Below, piece after piece: positions 34,933-43,341 of a stretch of DNA of 43,945 bases. Location: NCBI RefSeq assembly GCF_001586785.1, contig NZ_LUFH02000050.1, positions 1 through 43,945 on the forward strand, written 5' to 3'. The translations under genes and the position numbers were made by a program. The notes under the pieces were generated by a model, which was not told where the DNA came from, did no database searches, and was given only the letters and a program-made list of their open reading frames with translations. This DNA is from Sphaerospermopsis aphanizomenoides BCCUSP55. Lineage in GTDB: Bacteria > Cyanobacteriota > Cyanobacteriia > Cyanobacteriales > Nostocaceae. The stretch's first letter is position 1, and each line of letters begins with the position of its first letter.

Positions 34933-36180
34933 TTAGAGGTATTTCTTAAAGGCTATGGTGACATTATGTCCACCAAATCCAAAAGAGTTGGATAATGCCA
35001 CATCTACTTTTTGCTGACGGCTAGTGTGGGGTACATAATCTAAGTCACAACCCTCATCAGGATTATCCAAATGGATGGTTGGGGGGATGTGATCATTAGC
35101 GATCGCAAAAACTGTGGCCACTGCTTCAATGCCACCAGAACCTCCTAACAGGTGTCCTGTCATAGACTTGGTGGAACTAATTGCTATCTTGTAAGCCTGA
35201 TCGCCTAACGCCTTTTTAATGGCTGCTGTTTCTGTGACATCATTGGCTGAAGTGCTAGTTCCATGAGCATTGATGTAACTCACCATTTCTGGTGTTAGTT
35301 GAGCATCTTTGAGTGCCAGTTCTATTGCTCTAGCAGCACCTAAACCACCGGGTACAGGGGAGGTAATATGATATGCATCACAGGTCATGCCATAGCCGAT
35401 CATTTCTGCGTAGATGCGAGCGCCGCGACTGAGGGCGTGTTCTAATTCTTCCAGAATTAAAATTCCTGAACCTTCACCCATGACAAACCCATCTCGGTCT
35501 CTGTCAAAGGGACGAGACGCTGCGTTTGGGTCATTGCGAGTTGAAAGGGCCTTAGCTGCGGCAAATCCTGCTACAGATAAGGGTGTTACGGCTGCTTCAG
35601 AACCGCCACAAATCATGGCTTGGGCATAGCCATTTTGAATTAGACGAAAAGCGTCCCCAATGGCGTTGGAACCAGCCGCGCAAGCTGTCACAGAACAGGA
35701 ATTTGGACCTTTAGCACCTGTGTGAATTGCTGTTAATCCTGCTGCCATATTGGCAATCATCATCGGTATCATGAACGGACTACAGCGATCAGCTCCTCGA
35801 TTGAGGTAGACTGTTTGTTGATCTTCTAATACTTTAATGCCACCAACACCTGAACCGATCATGACACCTATGTGTTCGGCGTTGAGGTCATTGATAACTA
35901 ATTGCGCGTCTGATATGGCCTGTTTAGCAGCTGCGATCGCAAATTGGGCAAACCGATCTGTGCGCTTGGCTTCTTTACGCACCATGTATTCATGAGGATC
36001 GAAATTCTTCACCTCCCCCGCAATTCGACAGTCATGCTTAGACGCATCAAAAGATGTAATGTAGTCTATGCCATTGCGTCCGCTTAACAATCCTTCCCAA
36101 TATTCAGATGGTGTGTTACCAAGAGGTGTAATCGCGCCAACACCAGTTACAACAACGCGTTTACGTTTATAGTCTGTCAT
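34933..36180 (-). CDS. fabF: 3-oxoacyl-ACP synthase II (beta-ketoacyl-ACP synthase)
   Basis: 415 residues, full length. The Cys-His-His catalytic triad is visible: the nucleophile in SVTACAAGSNAIGD, the first His in NAHGTSTSANDVTE and the second in SMTGHLLGGSGG. The C-terminal NSFGFGGHN is also present. It elongates acyl-ACP with malonyl-ACP in type II fatty acid synthesis. It follows acpP by 244 bases on the same strand. The gap includes an AGGACTTACTCAGCAC sequence resembling the tip of the 92-base element but no complete copy. Confidence 0.97.
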   Translation of the reverse strand: MTDYKRKRVVVTGVGAITPLGNTPSEYWEGLLSGRNGIDYITSFDASKHDCRIAGEVKNFDPHEYMVRKEAKRTDRFAQFAIAAAKQAISDAQLVINDLNAEHIGVMIGSGVGGIKVLEDQQTVYLNRGADRCSPFMIPMMIANMAAGLTAIHTGAKGPNSCSVTACAAGSNAIGDAFRLIQNGYAQAMICGGSEAAVTPLSVAGFAAAKALSTRNDPNAASRPFDRDRDGFVMGEGSGILILEELEHALSRGARIYAEMIGYGMTCDAYHITSPVPGGLGAARAIELALKDAQLTPEMVSYINAHGTSTSANDVTETAAIKKALGDQAYKIAISSTKSMTGHLLGGSGGIEAVATVFAIANDHIPPTIHLDNPDEGCDLDYVPHTSRQQKVDVALSNSFGFGGHNVTIAFKKYL

Positions 36181-36424
36181 GATTCAGTTAAAGGTAGCGA
36201 AAAAGCAGCAAGCAGAACAATTTATAAAGTGCTGAGTTGTGAGTCCTGAGCCAAGATTATATTTATGCTTAGTGCTTTTCACAGAAGTAGGACTTACTCA
36301 GCACGGAGCAAATTTAATTGCTACACATTGGCTGAGGGTTGTGGCTAGGCAGTGCCTTATAGGAGAGATTCCTCGGACTGCGTTGCTTGACCAATGCACT
36401 GGATCATCAGGACTCAGAAATTTT

Positions 36425-36679
36425 TCAGGCAGATGTAGCAGCGTGACTGTTGATGTAGTCTACTACCTCTTGAACCGTTAAAATCTTTTCAGCGTCTTCA
36501 TCAGGAATTTCGATATCAAATTCTTCTTCCAAAGCCATTACCAATTCCACAATATCGAGAGAATCAGCTTGTAAATCATCTGTAAATGAAGCATTTGGTA
36601 CTACTTTACTAGCGTCCTCAATCTCCAGTTGCTTGACTACGATAGTCTTTACTTTTTCAAAAATGTCAGCTTGGCTCAT
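36425..36679 (-). CDS. acpP: Acyl carrier protein
   Basis: 84 residues with the phosphopantetheine attachment serine in the [16 protein letters not shown] motif. It is acidic, with the four-helix ACP pattern. It carries acyl chains for fatty acid synthesis and for lipid A steps such as the LpxD reaction. AAGGAC lies upstream of the ATG. It is first in the acpP-fabF order and divergent from the HdrB-like gene across 262 bases, which contain GTTATCA-type heptamer repeats and presumably the promoters. Confidence 0.97.
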   Translation of the reverse strand: MSQADIFEKVKTIVVKQLEIEDASKVVPNASFTDDLQADSLDIVELVMALEEEFDIEIPDEDAEKILTVQEVVDYINSHAATSA

Positions 36680-36941
36680 AGATAAAAGTCCTTAACTAGT
36701 TGCTATGATCTGCTCTTGATGAGAAATGTTTTTTTGAGCATATACATCTTATCGGAAAGCGTGATCCTCAGTACAGTTATCAGTTATCAGTGGAAAAAGG
36801 AAAAAGGCCAGGGGTACTCATGCAAAATGTTGATTAATTTTTTCCTGCACTCTACTCCTTATCCTTACCTCTTGCCTACTGCCTCTTGCTGCCTGTCTTT
36901 TTCAAGTTTGTTATCCTCATCTCAAACTCAAACATAATTTT

Positions 36942-37847
36942 ATGTTATTGCCAACGCTAAAATACGCTTATTTTCCAGGTTGTGTTGCTCAAGGGGCTTG
37001 TCGAGAGCTTCACCAATCTACCCTAGCTCTCTCAAAAGCATTAGGCATTGAACTAATTGAACTGAAAAAAGCGGCTTGCTGTGGTTCTGGTACGTTTAAA
37101 GAAGATTCTCAATTGTTAGAAGATACGGTTAACGCAAGAAATATCGCTCTGGCAGAAGAATTAAATTTACCTTTATTGACTCATTGCAGCACTTGTCAAG
37201 GAGTAATTGGTCATGTCGATGAACGTTTGAAAGAATATCAGTTAACTAATACCGATTACTTGCATCAAGTTAATGGGTTGTTACAAAAAGAAGGTTGTTT
37301 GCCTTATCGTGGTACTACGGAAGTGAAACATCTTCTTTATGCCCTAGTGGCAGATTATGGTTTAGAAAAAATCAGTCAGCGTGTCACCCGCAAGTTATCA
37401 AGTCTCAAATGTGCAGCTTTTTATGGCTGTTATCTCCTCCGCGCTCAACAATCTATGCTTAATGACGACCCATTCAAACCGGAAGCAATGGAAAATGTAT
37501 TTCGGGCTGTGGGTGCAACTCCTATATATTATCGTGGACGCACTCAATGTTGTGGTTGGCCTCTTTCTAGTTATGCTACTACAGAATCATTCAAAATGGC
37601 AGGGATGCACATTCAAGAAGCTTTAGAAAGTGGTGCTGATTGTATTGTTACACCTTGTCCTTTGTGTCATTTAAATTTAGATTCTCGTCAGCCAGAGGTA
37701 GAAAAGGTCATTGGTAAAAAGTTAGGTTTACCTGTTTTACATTTACCTCAATTAATTGCTTTATCACTGGGAGTTAGTCCTGAGTTATTGGGTTTAGATA
37801 GACATATTGTTTCGACAAAACCAGTTTTGGAAAAATTGGGACTCTAA
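36942..37847 (+). CDS. HdrB-like CCG-domain iron-sulfur protein
   Basis: 301 residues with two complete CCG (Cys-Cys-Gly) modules: C14, C46-C47, C82-x2-C85, and C163, C203-C204, C239-x2-C242. These match the CX(31-39)CCX(34-36)CX2C motif that in HdrB binds noncubane [4Fe-4S] clusters. Cyanobacteria lack methanogenesis, so the substrate is not coenzyme B/M heterodisulfide. Relatives include electron-transfer partners of succinate dehydrogenase, glycolate oxidase and lactate oxidase. It stands alone and ends at a shared terminator. The family call is solid and the role unknown. Confidence 0.88.
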   Translation: MLLPTLKYAYFPGCVAQGACRELHQSTLALSKALGIELIELKKAACCGSGTFKEDSQLLEDTVNARNIALAEELNLPLLTHCSTCQGVIGHVDERLKEYQLTNTDYLHQVNGLLQKEGCLPYRGTTEVKHLLYALVADYGLEKISQRVTRKLSSLKCAAFYGCYLLRAQQSMLNDDPFKPEAMENVFRAVGATPIYYRGRTQCCGWPLSSYATTESFKMAGMHIQEALESGADCIVTPCPLCHLNLDSRQPEVEKVIGKKLGLPVLHLPQLIALSLGVSPELLGLDRHIVSTKPVLEKLGL

Positions 37848-37854
37848 CAGCTAA

Positions 37855-37885
37855 AAGCCTACGTTTTACCAGTTATCGTAGGCTT
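37855..37885. terminator. Bidirectional terminator hairpin
   Basis: A perfect 9-bp stem AAGCCTACG/CGTAGGCTT with a 13-base loop sits between the convergent HdrB-like and protease genes. It has A/T runs on both sides and overlaps the protease stop codon. Confidence 0.75.
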
Positions 37886-38249
37886 AAATTACATCAACTA
37901 TGACTGTACCACCTTCTTGAAAATCAATACTGAGATGATAATCTTGAAGTAGTGCAGTTCCAATAAGTGGACGACGACCCATAGCTAAAACTGCAACATT
38001 GCGCTCTACGCCATTCCATAAAATAGTTGCTAGATAAACATCAGTTGCAATGTTGGAATTATCGGCAAGATTGGCATTAATCCTGGTGACATAAGTCAAC
38101 CCAAGTTTGGCTATTGCAGCAGGTGGCAAGGTCAAAAAACCTTCAAATCCCTTATCTACTACGCACTTAATTTCTATGTTTGGATTTCCTGAGAGACACA
38201 AAATTATACCTATTTGAGCTTGCAGCCCAACTACAGTTCCATTGATCAC
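37884..38249 (-). CDS. Clan AA aspartic protease-like protein with altered active-site motif
   Basis: 121 residues of the small retropepsin-like family (AF_0612-type clan AA proteases). The flap and second-half motif RPLIGTALLQDYHLSIDF is typical. The active-site loop reads VVDKGFEGFLTLP, whereas family members normally have D-T/S-G; here Thr is replaced by Lys, so peptidase activity is doubtful. The start codon overlaps the stop of the upstream small gene (ATGA at 38246-38249), giving translational coupling. It may be an inactive or binding version. The fold call is good; activity is uncertain. Confidence 0.8.
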   Translation of the reverse strand: MINGTVVGLQAQIGIILCLSGNPNIEIKCVVDKGFEGFLTLPPAAIAKLGLTYVTRINANLADNSNIATDVYLATILWNGVERNVAVLAMGRRPLIGTALLQDYHLSIDFQEGGTVIVDVI

Positions 38250-38518
38250 TCTACCGTCCTAACTAATGTACCACCAACCGCATAGACGGCATTAAACCCA
38301 ATTCTTTCTGTCCAAAGTGCTACATCCGCTTGTTTGGTTCGTAGCCGCAGACTTGTTGTTAGTAAATCATCACCTATTTCATATTCGCCAGTCTCAACAT
38401 TGATTGAGATAATTTTGCCGATATTTGCTGGTGTTTCTACTAGAGGACGAATGCTATTTTCATAGATTTCTTTGCCACGTTGGGTAATTTCGTCATCACT
38501 AAGTTTGGGTTTGGACAT
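38246..38518 (-). CDS. Conserved small protein coupled to the aspartic protease gene
   Basis: 90 residues when started at ATG 38516-38518 (MSKPKLSDDEITQRGKEIYE); the open frame continues 19 codons upstream, but those residues look unlike a protein start. The central part GKIISINVETGEYEIGDDLL and the ending GFNAVYAVGG recall a widespread cyanobacterial hypothetical family that commonly precedes clan AA proteases. No enzymatic motif. The 4-base overlap with the next gene indicates a two-gene unit, which might be a protease with its substrate or partner, or a toxin-antitoxin-like pair. That reading is inference. Confidence 0.65.
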   Translation of the reverse strand: MSKPKLSDDEITQRGKEIYENSIRPLVETPANIGKIISINVETGEYEIGDDLLTTSLRLRTKQADVALWTERIGFNAVYAVGGTLVRTVE

Positions 38519-38886
38519 ACAGCCAATATCCTTTTTCTTCAAATTCCGTAGGTTTCCATTACGATTGGAAAACAAAAGCTAGTATTGTATGGCGAAATTC
38601 GTAATGGTCTCAGATTTTTTAAATAGTGGGTTAATTTACACCGTGCTGTAAATGATAAAATAAAAGAGCTAAAATTTACGAGTGGTAAGGCTTGAATATT
38701 AGCAAATCTTAATGTCCTATGGCGTGCGCTCACCCTTCAATTACCTGCATAAATTCCTACGAATACAGCGGAATGTAGGATAAAAGTGATCGCATTTATG
38801 CCCTTGTAATCCGTCAGGGAAACTCTACATTTAATCAGCAGTGCTTCCCAGAAAAAATGAAAAGTTAAGGATGTTGAGTTAAAAGG
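38519..38886. other. 368-base gap upstream of the small-protein/protease pair
   Basis: AT-rich sequence with no credible gene. It must contain the promoter of the protease pair near 38520-38600. The CCTACGAATACAGCGGAATGTAGG region (about 38756-38781) could form a weak hairpin. Nothing else was recognised. Confidence 0.4.
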
Positions 38887-39933
38887 TTACTTTTGTCCTA
38901 ATTGACGTTTTAATTCCTTTAAAGATTGATAAATATCTGGCAGACGGCTATAAACAGCAGAGACTTTCAGATATAGTTTGTGTGGAATTGCTGGAGAACC
39001 AGAAACAATTTCTCCTGGTGCAACATTGTTGTGAATACCAGCTTGAGCAGAGGCGATCGCACCATCTCCTATTGTCACTTGATTTGCTATTCCTGACTGT
39101 CCAGCTAGTATAACTCGATTGCCTACCTTCACACCTCCAGCCATACCTGCTTGACCTGCGATCGCACAACCTGATCCAATTTGGCAACCATGACCAATTT
39201 GTACTAAGTTGTCAATTTTTGTATATTTGCCAATTCTGGTTTCTCCCACTGCGGGACGGTCTACTGCACTGTTACAACCAATTTCTACCCCATCTTCCAA
39301 AACTGTATAACCAGATTGTTCCATTTTTAACCAACCTGTGCGGGTAGGAACAAAACCAAAACCTTCTGCACCGATAACAGCACCGCTGTGAATTACGCAG
39401 TCTGCACCGATTTGGGTACGCTCGTGGATGGTACAGTTGGCGTGTAAGGTGGTGCGATCGCCTATTTTTGCATCTGGATAAACAACGACATTGGGATGGA
39501 TAACTGCACCGTTACCAATTTCTGCACCTTGAGAAATGACCACATGAGCGCCAATATACACATCTTTACCGATTTTGGCTGTGGGGTGAATAACGGCGCT
39601 GGGATGAATTTCTGGGGTGGGTTGATAGGGTTGATAAAAAAGAGCGATCGCTTGAGCAAACAATAATCTTGGTTCTGCTGTTGTTAACCATGCAATACCC
39701 TTTTCTGTTGCTTGCATCTGCAATTGTTCATTTTGAGGCAAAATTAAAGCACTAGCATGAGTAGAATTGATAAAAGAGGCAAATTTTCCCCCTTCCACAT
39801 AACTGATACTCCCACTGGTTGCTTCATCTATAGCTGCAACTCCAGTGATTTCAGGATTTTGTTCTGGGTTAGTTTCCAGGCTGTGTGTTTTAACAGTTTC
39901 AGCTAATAAATTAAGAATTTCACTAAATTTCAT
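38887..39933 (-). CDS. lpxD: UDP-3-O-acylglucosamine N-acyltransferase
   Basis: 348 residues, the normal LpxD length. An N-terminal uridine-binding domain (about 1-100) is followed by a left-handed beta-helix of hexapeptide repeats (PSAVIHPTAKIGKDVYIGAH onward) and a C-terminal helical tail (YSRLPDIYQSLKELKRQL). The catalytic histidine region is visible at LVQIGHGCQIG. It transfers an acyl chain from acyl-ACP to UDP-3-O-acylglucosamine in lipid A synthesis. It is alone rather than in the lpxD-fabZ-lpxA cluster of proteobacteria. The family is certain. Confidence 0.95.
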   Translation of the reverse strand: MKFSEILNLLAETVKTHSLETNPEQNPEITGVAAIDEATSGSISYVEGGKFASFINSTHASALILPQNEQLQMQATEKGIAWLTTAEPRLLFAQAIALFYQPYQPTPEIHPSAVIHPTAKIGKDVYIGAHVVISQGAEIGNGAVIHPNVVVYPDAKIGDRTTLHANCTIHERTQIGADCVIHSGAVIGAEGFGFVPTRTGWLKMEQSGYTVLEDGVEIGCNSAVDRPAVGETRIGKYTKIDNLVQIGHGCQIGSGCAIAGQAGMAGGVKVGNRVILAGQSGIANQVTIGDGAIASAQAGIHNNVAPGEIVSGSPAIPHKLYLKVSAVYSRLPDIYQSLKELKRQLGQK

Positions 39934-40135
39934 AATTCCATCTTGAAAGTTGATTTAAAGGCTTTGTCACCAACAGGGTGTAGGGAACCCCATAATTAAA
40001 ATCAGGGGTTTCAAGCAAGGACGCTGTATTTTTCGCACTACGCACCTCAAAATACATCTTTTTTCTGTTTCCATACTTAAAAGTAGGAGCTTGTACCTCA
40101 ACTTCGGAGCTTTTTCTTCCCCACACCCTTACACT

Positions 40136-41410
40136 TTACACCGCCATGTTTTGTCCAGCTAAATAAGCGGTTGTCCAAGCACTTTGAAAGTTAAAACCCC
40201 CAGTAATACCATCAATATCCAAAATTTCCCCAGCAAAGTACAAACCAGGAACTAATTTACTTTCCATTGTTTTAAAGTTCACTTCTTTGAGGTTTACCCC
40301 ACCACAGGTAACAAATTCTTCTTTAAAAGCACCTTTGCCATTAATTAAATATTCTCCCTGAGAGATTTCTTGAACTAGCTGATTTAAGGTTTTGCTGGAT
40401 ATTTCTGCCCAACGGTCTTCAGTGGTAATACCGATACGAGCGATTAAGTATTGCCAGAGACGGTGAGGTAAGTCTACTCCGCGATGGAGAGCGATCGCTT
40501 TTTTGCCCCATTCTTGTTTTACATTTAACAGCCTTTGTCTAACTTCTGCTTGTGGCAAGTTGGGCAACCAATTAATATATAATTTGCCTTGATAACGGGT
40601 TTCATGGAGAATTCTTGCACCCCAAGCGGATAATTTCAACACTGCTGGACCACTCACACCCCAATGGGTAATTAACAAGGGTCCTGTTTGTTGTAATGGG
40701 TTTTTACCTGCAACTGCTAAACGTATATTTACAGGATTAACGCTAATTCCTGCTAAGGCTCGAAACTTGGGTTCAGGAATGTTGAAAGTAAATAGGGAAG
40801 GAACAGGGGTTTCAATCTGATGACCTAATTCTCTAGCGATTTTATGACCGATTAAATTACTACCTGTAGCTAAAAGTAAGCGATGGCAATCTAGAGTTTC
40901 TCCTGATTTGAGAACAATTTCAAAACCCTCGTTTTTTCGGTTTACAGAAATTACAGGTGTACCAATACTAAGTTCTACATCAGCAATAGCTACAGCCTTG
41001 ATTAAAGATTCGGCAATGGTTTCGGAACGATCTGTAATGGGAAACATCCGTCCATCTGCTTCTGTTTTCAAATTTACACCATGTGCGGCAAACCAAGCTA
41101 CTGTGTCTAAGGGTTGAAAACGAGTAAAAGCACCCCGCAAGGCTTTACCACCTCTGGGGTAATTCTGCACTAACTCTTCAGCAGCAAAACAAGCGTGAGT
41201 GACGTTACAGCGTCCCCCACCGGAAATGAGAACTTTTGCCAGTGGTTGACGACTGGCTTCTATTACAGTAACTTGGGCTTGAGGATTAGCTTCGGCACAG
41301 GCGATCGCACCAAAGAAACCTGCTGCCCCACCACCAATAACTACAATTTGCAAGGGTAACAACTTCAATAATTTTTCAATAACACCTACTTTACTACAGG
41401 ACTTACGCAC
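40136..41410 (-). CDS. BaiN/HI0933-family FAD-dependent oxidoreductase
   Basis: 424 residues in the longest frame. The FAD-binding motif VIGGGAAGFFGA lies near the N-terminus, followed by ISGGGRCNVTHAC and the C-terminal AGEILDIDGITGGFNFQSAW, all typical of the HI0933/YhiN (BaiN-like) flavoproteins of poorly defined function. Start uncertain: the longest frame begins at a GTG within the terminal repeat of a MITE-like element, with no ribosome site. TTG codons at 41368 or 41353 would give about 405-410 residues, closer to the usual beginning just ahead of the FAD motif. The element may have displaced the original start. Confidence 0.88.
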   Translation of the reverse strand: MRKSCSKVGVIEKLLKLLPLQIVVIGGGAAGFFGAIACAEANPQAQVTVIEASRQPLAKVLISGGGRCNVTHACFAAEELVQNYPRGGKALRGAFTRFQPLDTVAWFAAHGVNLKTEADGRMFPITDRSETIAESLIKAVAIADVELSIGTPVISVNRKNEGFEIVLKSGETLDCHRLLLATGSNLIGHKIARELGHQIETPVPSLFTFNIPEPKFRALAGISVNPVNIRLAVAGKNPLQQTGPLLITHWGVSGPAVLKLSAWGARILHETRYQGKLYINWLPNLPQAEVRQRLLNVKQEWGKKAIALHRGVDLPHRLWQYLIARIGITTEDRWAEISSKTLNQLVQEISQGEYLINGKGAFKEEFVTCGGVNLKEVNFKTMESKLVPGLYFAGEILDIDGITGGFNFQSAWTTAYLAGQNMAV

Positions 41411-41537
41411 AGAATCTGTCGTCAGGGCTGGGTGTAAGGGTGTAAGGGTGTAAGGGTGTAGGGGTTTTCCTCCTATCTATCTCACCATCACCCTACCATT
41501 CCAAAACCTTTATCTTTCGTTGTTTTGCGTAAGTCCT
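41398..41537. mobile_element. MITE-like element, copy 3 (140 bp, with internal repeat array)
   Basis: Perfect termini AGGACTTACGCA and TGCGTAAGTCCT. The right inner end (CTTTCGTTGTTTTGCG) matches copy 2. The core differs and holds about four GTGTAAGG-type 8-base units (41432-41464). It overlaps the 5' end of the BaiN-like reading frame. Confidence 0.7.
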
Positions 41538-41549
41538 ATACTATAGGAG

Positions 41550-41627
41550 TTCAGGAGTATGGCTAACGCCACGCTTCGCTATCAGTAGTTCAGTAGTATG
41601 GCTTACGCCACGCTGCGCTATCAGGAG
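41550..41627. repeat. 39-bp tandem repeat, two copies
   Basis: 41550-41588 and 41589-41627, differing at five positions, each containing GGCT-ACGCCACGC and CGCTATCA. A partial third unit follows. No coding function. Confidence 0.8.
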
Positions 41628-41688
41628 TTTAGTAGTTCAGTAGGAAGAATTTATTTTTCTCTCCTACACCCCTACACCCCTAAACCCT

Positions 41689-41853
41689 TTACTCTTCCAC
41701 CATTTCAAAATCTGATTTTACTGCACCACAAACTGGACATACCCAATCATCAGGGATATCTTCAAAGGCTGTTCCTGGTTCTATGCCACTATCAGGATCA
41801 CCTATTTCGGGGTCATATTCATATCCACAAACAGTACATATATATTTTATCAT
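41689..41853 (-). CDS. Rubredoxin (short, soluble)
   Basis: 54 residues from ATG at 41851-41853 to TAA at 41689-41691. The iron site is complete: C6-x2-C9 ([13 protein letters not shown]) and C39-x2-C42 ([10 protein letters not shown]). The conserved aromatic and Gly/Pro positions and the Asp-Trp before the second pair are present. It is a one-electron carrier. It lacks the C-terminal TM helix of RubA, the rubredoxin needed for photosystem I assembly, so it is a soluble type. It lies 84 bases after a small membrane-protein gene on the same strand. Confidence 0.95.
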   Translation of the reverse strand: MIKYICTVCGYEYDPEIGDPDSGIEPGTAFEDIPDDWVCPVCGAVKSDFEMVEE

Positions 41854-41937
41854 TGTGTATATTTCTGCTATTTCTTATAAGTTTATATATAAATTTATAT
41901 ATAAATGTATTTATTTGCTTATACCCGGTGATAGATA

Positions 41938-42132
41938 TTAAAAACGCCACCATCTGCGTTGAAAGTAACCAAAAATACCTAATGCGATCGCTCCGAACAA
42001 CAACAGCCAAATTACACCACCAGGAACAAAAGTGAGAATTCCCAAGCCTCTGAGTGTCCATAGGGCTATTCCCATACCCAAAAGAATGCCCAGTATTTGG
42101 GTTAATTTGCGATTGATATAAGATTGATTCAC
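41938..42132 (-). CDS. Small two-helix membrane protein, hypothetical
   Basis: 64 residues with two TM segments at about 11-28 and 33-54 (GILLGMGIALWTLRGLG and PGGVIWLLLFGAIALGIFGY) and a basic C-terminus (QRRWWRF). The reverse complement of TTTTCCTCTC provides a GAGAGGAAAA ribosome site before the ATG. Probably inserted in the plasma or thylakoid membrane. It is upstream of rubredoxin and could be co-transcribed. I do not recognise a named family. Confidence 0.7.
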   Translation of the reverse strand: MNQSYINRKLTQILGILLGMGIALWTLRGLGILTFVPGGVIWLLLFGAIALGIFGYFQRRWWRF

Positions 42133-42778
42133 TTGATTTTCCTCTCAATTTCAGCAGGTCAAAAAATTTCCGGTCGAGACAGGGTGTAAGTGGTAGGAAG
42201 TAGGGAGAAAGATATTTTTGAGAATTTCTGCACAGATGCCAAAATTATAACTAATTTACACAACATGGGAGTGGGATTGTCCTAACTGTGGGACGCATCA
42301 CGACCCAATACTTTTCGGTGAAGAGTTTTTGTAGGTTTGGTTCAAAGAAAGTGCAAACCAACAATTACCAAAAGTCTGAAACGACAAAATTATGTTAATA
42401 CATATCATGGTAAATTTGTAAAGTGCATAATTCCAAAAATTCAACTGTAATTAAAATTTAGAGGAGTAAAATTTATCAAAATTTGATGGTTTACAGCTCC
42501 TAGTTTGGTGGATGATGGGAATCAGTTATGGCATTTGTCAATGGATGAAAACAGACAGTGATCAGAAAACACGAAGACCAAAAGACTTTCAATCCTGGTT
42601 TCTGTTAAGAGTTCCCTATTCCCTGCCATATATATTCAGTTACCAAGTTTTATTTACAGTCATTTAGACCCCTACTGAAACCTGACGCATTTCAAGATGG
42701 GTAAATCTCAGGGAAATAGCAGCTAAACGAGAAGAAAGTTCACTGATAACTCTTAATTGAGGAGTAACTAAAATCACT
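42133..42778. other. 646-base region with transposase relic, otherwise non-coding
   Basis: Contains the TnpB zinc-ribbon scrap described separately and a heptamer-like stretch near 42181-42200. On the minus strand at 42664-42777 there is a 37-codon GTG-start open frame (MILVTPQLRVISELSSRLAA) that I do not trust. The 3' end should carry the promoter of the SRPBCC gene. Confidence 0.45.
42260..42327 (+). pseudogene. TnpB zinc-ribbon fragment
   Basis: The plus strand reads TTWEWDCPNCGTHHD, the second half of the C-terminal zinc ribbon of IS200/IS605 TnpB (W-C-P-x-C-G-x-x-H-D). The usual continuation RDxNAAxNI is gone, replaced by unrelated codons to a stop at 42325-42327. Only about 15 codons remain recognisable. 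Confidence 0.55.
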
Positions 42779-43336
42779 ATGTCTGCGTTTGATATCTCAG
42801 ACTCCAATAATAAAGGTACAAATATGCTCTGGAATCAAGACAAGCAAAGGATGTTGATACAGGGTGAGATTTTGCTGCAACCGCGATCGCATACAATCTG
42901 GGGTGGTGCTGTCACCGCGTGGATGTATTTACCCTTAGTACGTACAAATGTATGGCAGCAGCTTACAGATTACCCTCGGTGGGTACAATATTTTCCTGAC
43001 ATTACCAAAAGCGAAGTTTTAGGCAAAGGTGATGTCAAACGTCTGTATCAAGCGGCACAAAAAGCTTTTTTAATTTTCACAGCCCAAGTAGAAATTTATC
43101 TCAACGTTGTTGAGGTGATAGGGCAGCAAATTCAATTTCGCATGGAAAAGGGTAGCTTTGAGGATTTTCACGCCAAATTAGAACTGCAAGACTTGGGTAA
43201 TGGTACGCTATTAGCCTATACAGTGCAAGCAACACCGAATATTCCCATCCCCTCAATTTTTATTCAACAAGCAATAAACTTGGAATTACCAGCGAATATG
43301 CGTAAAATGCGACAAGTGCTTTGTAATAGTCAATAA
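42779..43336 (+). CDS. SRPBCC-family protein (cyclase/dehydrase, START-like)
   Basis: 185 residues. From about 35 on it shows the START/Bet v1-like pattern: VRTNVWQQLTDYPRWVQYFP, IQFRMEKGSFEDFHAKLELQ, GNGTLLAYTVQATPNIPIPS and a long C-terminal helix with ANMRKMRQVL. Members bind lipids, polyketides or other hydrophobic ligands. Met16 (42824) is a likely alternative start, as residues 1-15 are polar and unlike the family. It ends 5 bases before the DUF924 gene, so the two form an operon. Confidence 0.82.
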   Translation: MSAFDISDSNNKGTNMLWNQDKQRMLIQGEILLQPRSHTIWGGAVTAWMYLPLVRTNVWQQLTDYPRWVQYFPDITKSEVLGKGDVKRLYQAAQKAFLIFTAQVEIYLNVVEVIGQQIQFRMEKGSFEDFHAKLELQDLGNGTLLAYTVQATPNIPIPSIFIQQAINLELPANMRKMRQVLCNSQ

Positions 43337-43341
43337 CAGTA

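Noticed and set aside
36280-36330. AGGACTTACTCAGCAC as a fourth copy of the 92-base element
   Set aside because: Only the outer 9 bases of the terminus match and no opposite terminus lies at a suitable distance.
38539-38733. 64-codon minus-strand frame upstream of the small-protein/protease pair
   Set aside because: No ribosome site, no recognisable motif and unusual composition; the region is better read as promoter sequence.
39923-40126. 67-codon frame upstream of lpxD
   Set aside because: Derived from repeat-like intergenic sequence; no start-site support and no protein character.
41598-42035. 145-codon plus-strand open frame
   Set aside because: It is antisense to the rubredoxin gene, which has complete iron-binding motifs, and its composition is low-complexity translation of repeats.
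42664-42777. 37-codon minus-strand GTG-start frame (MILVTPQLRVISELSSRLAA)
   Set aside because: It reads surprisingly like protein and stays open upstream, but it overlaps the promoter and start of the SRPBCC gene, has no ribosome site and matches no family I know.
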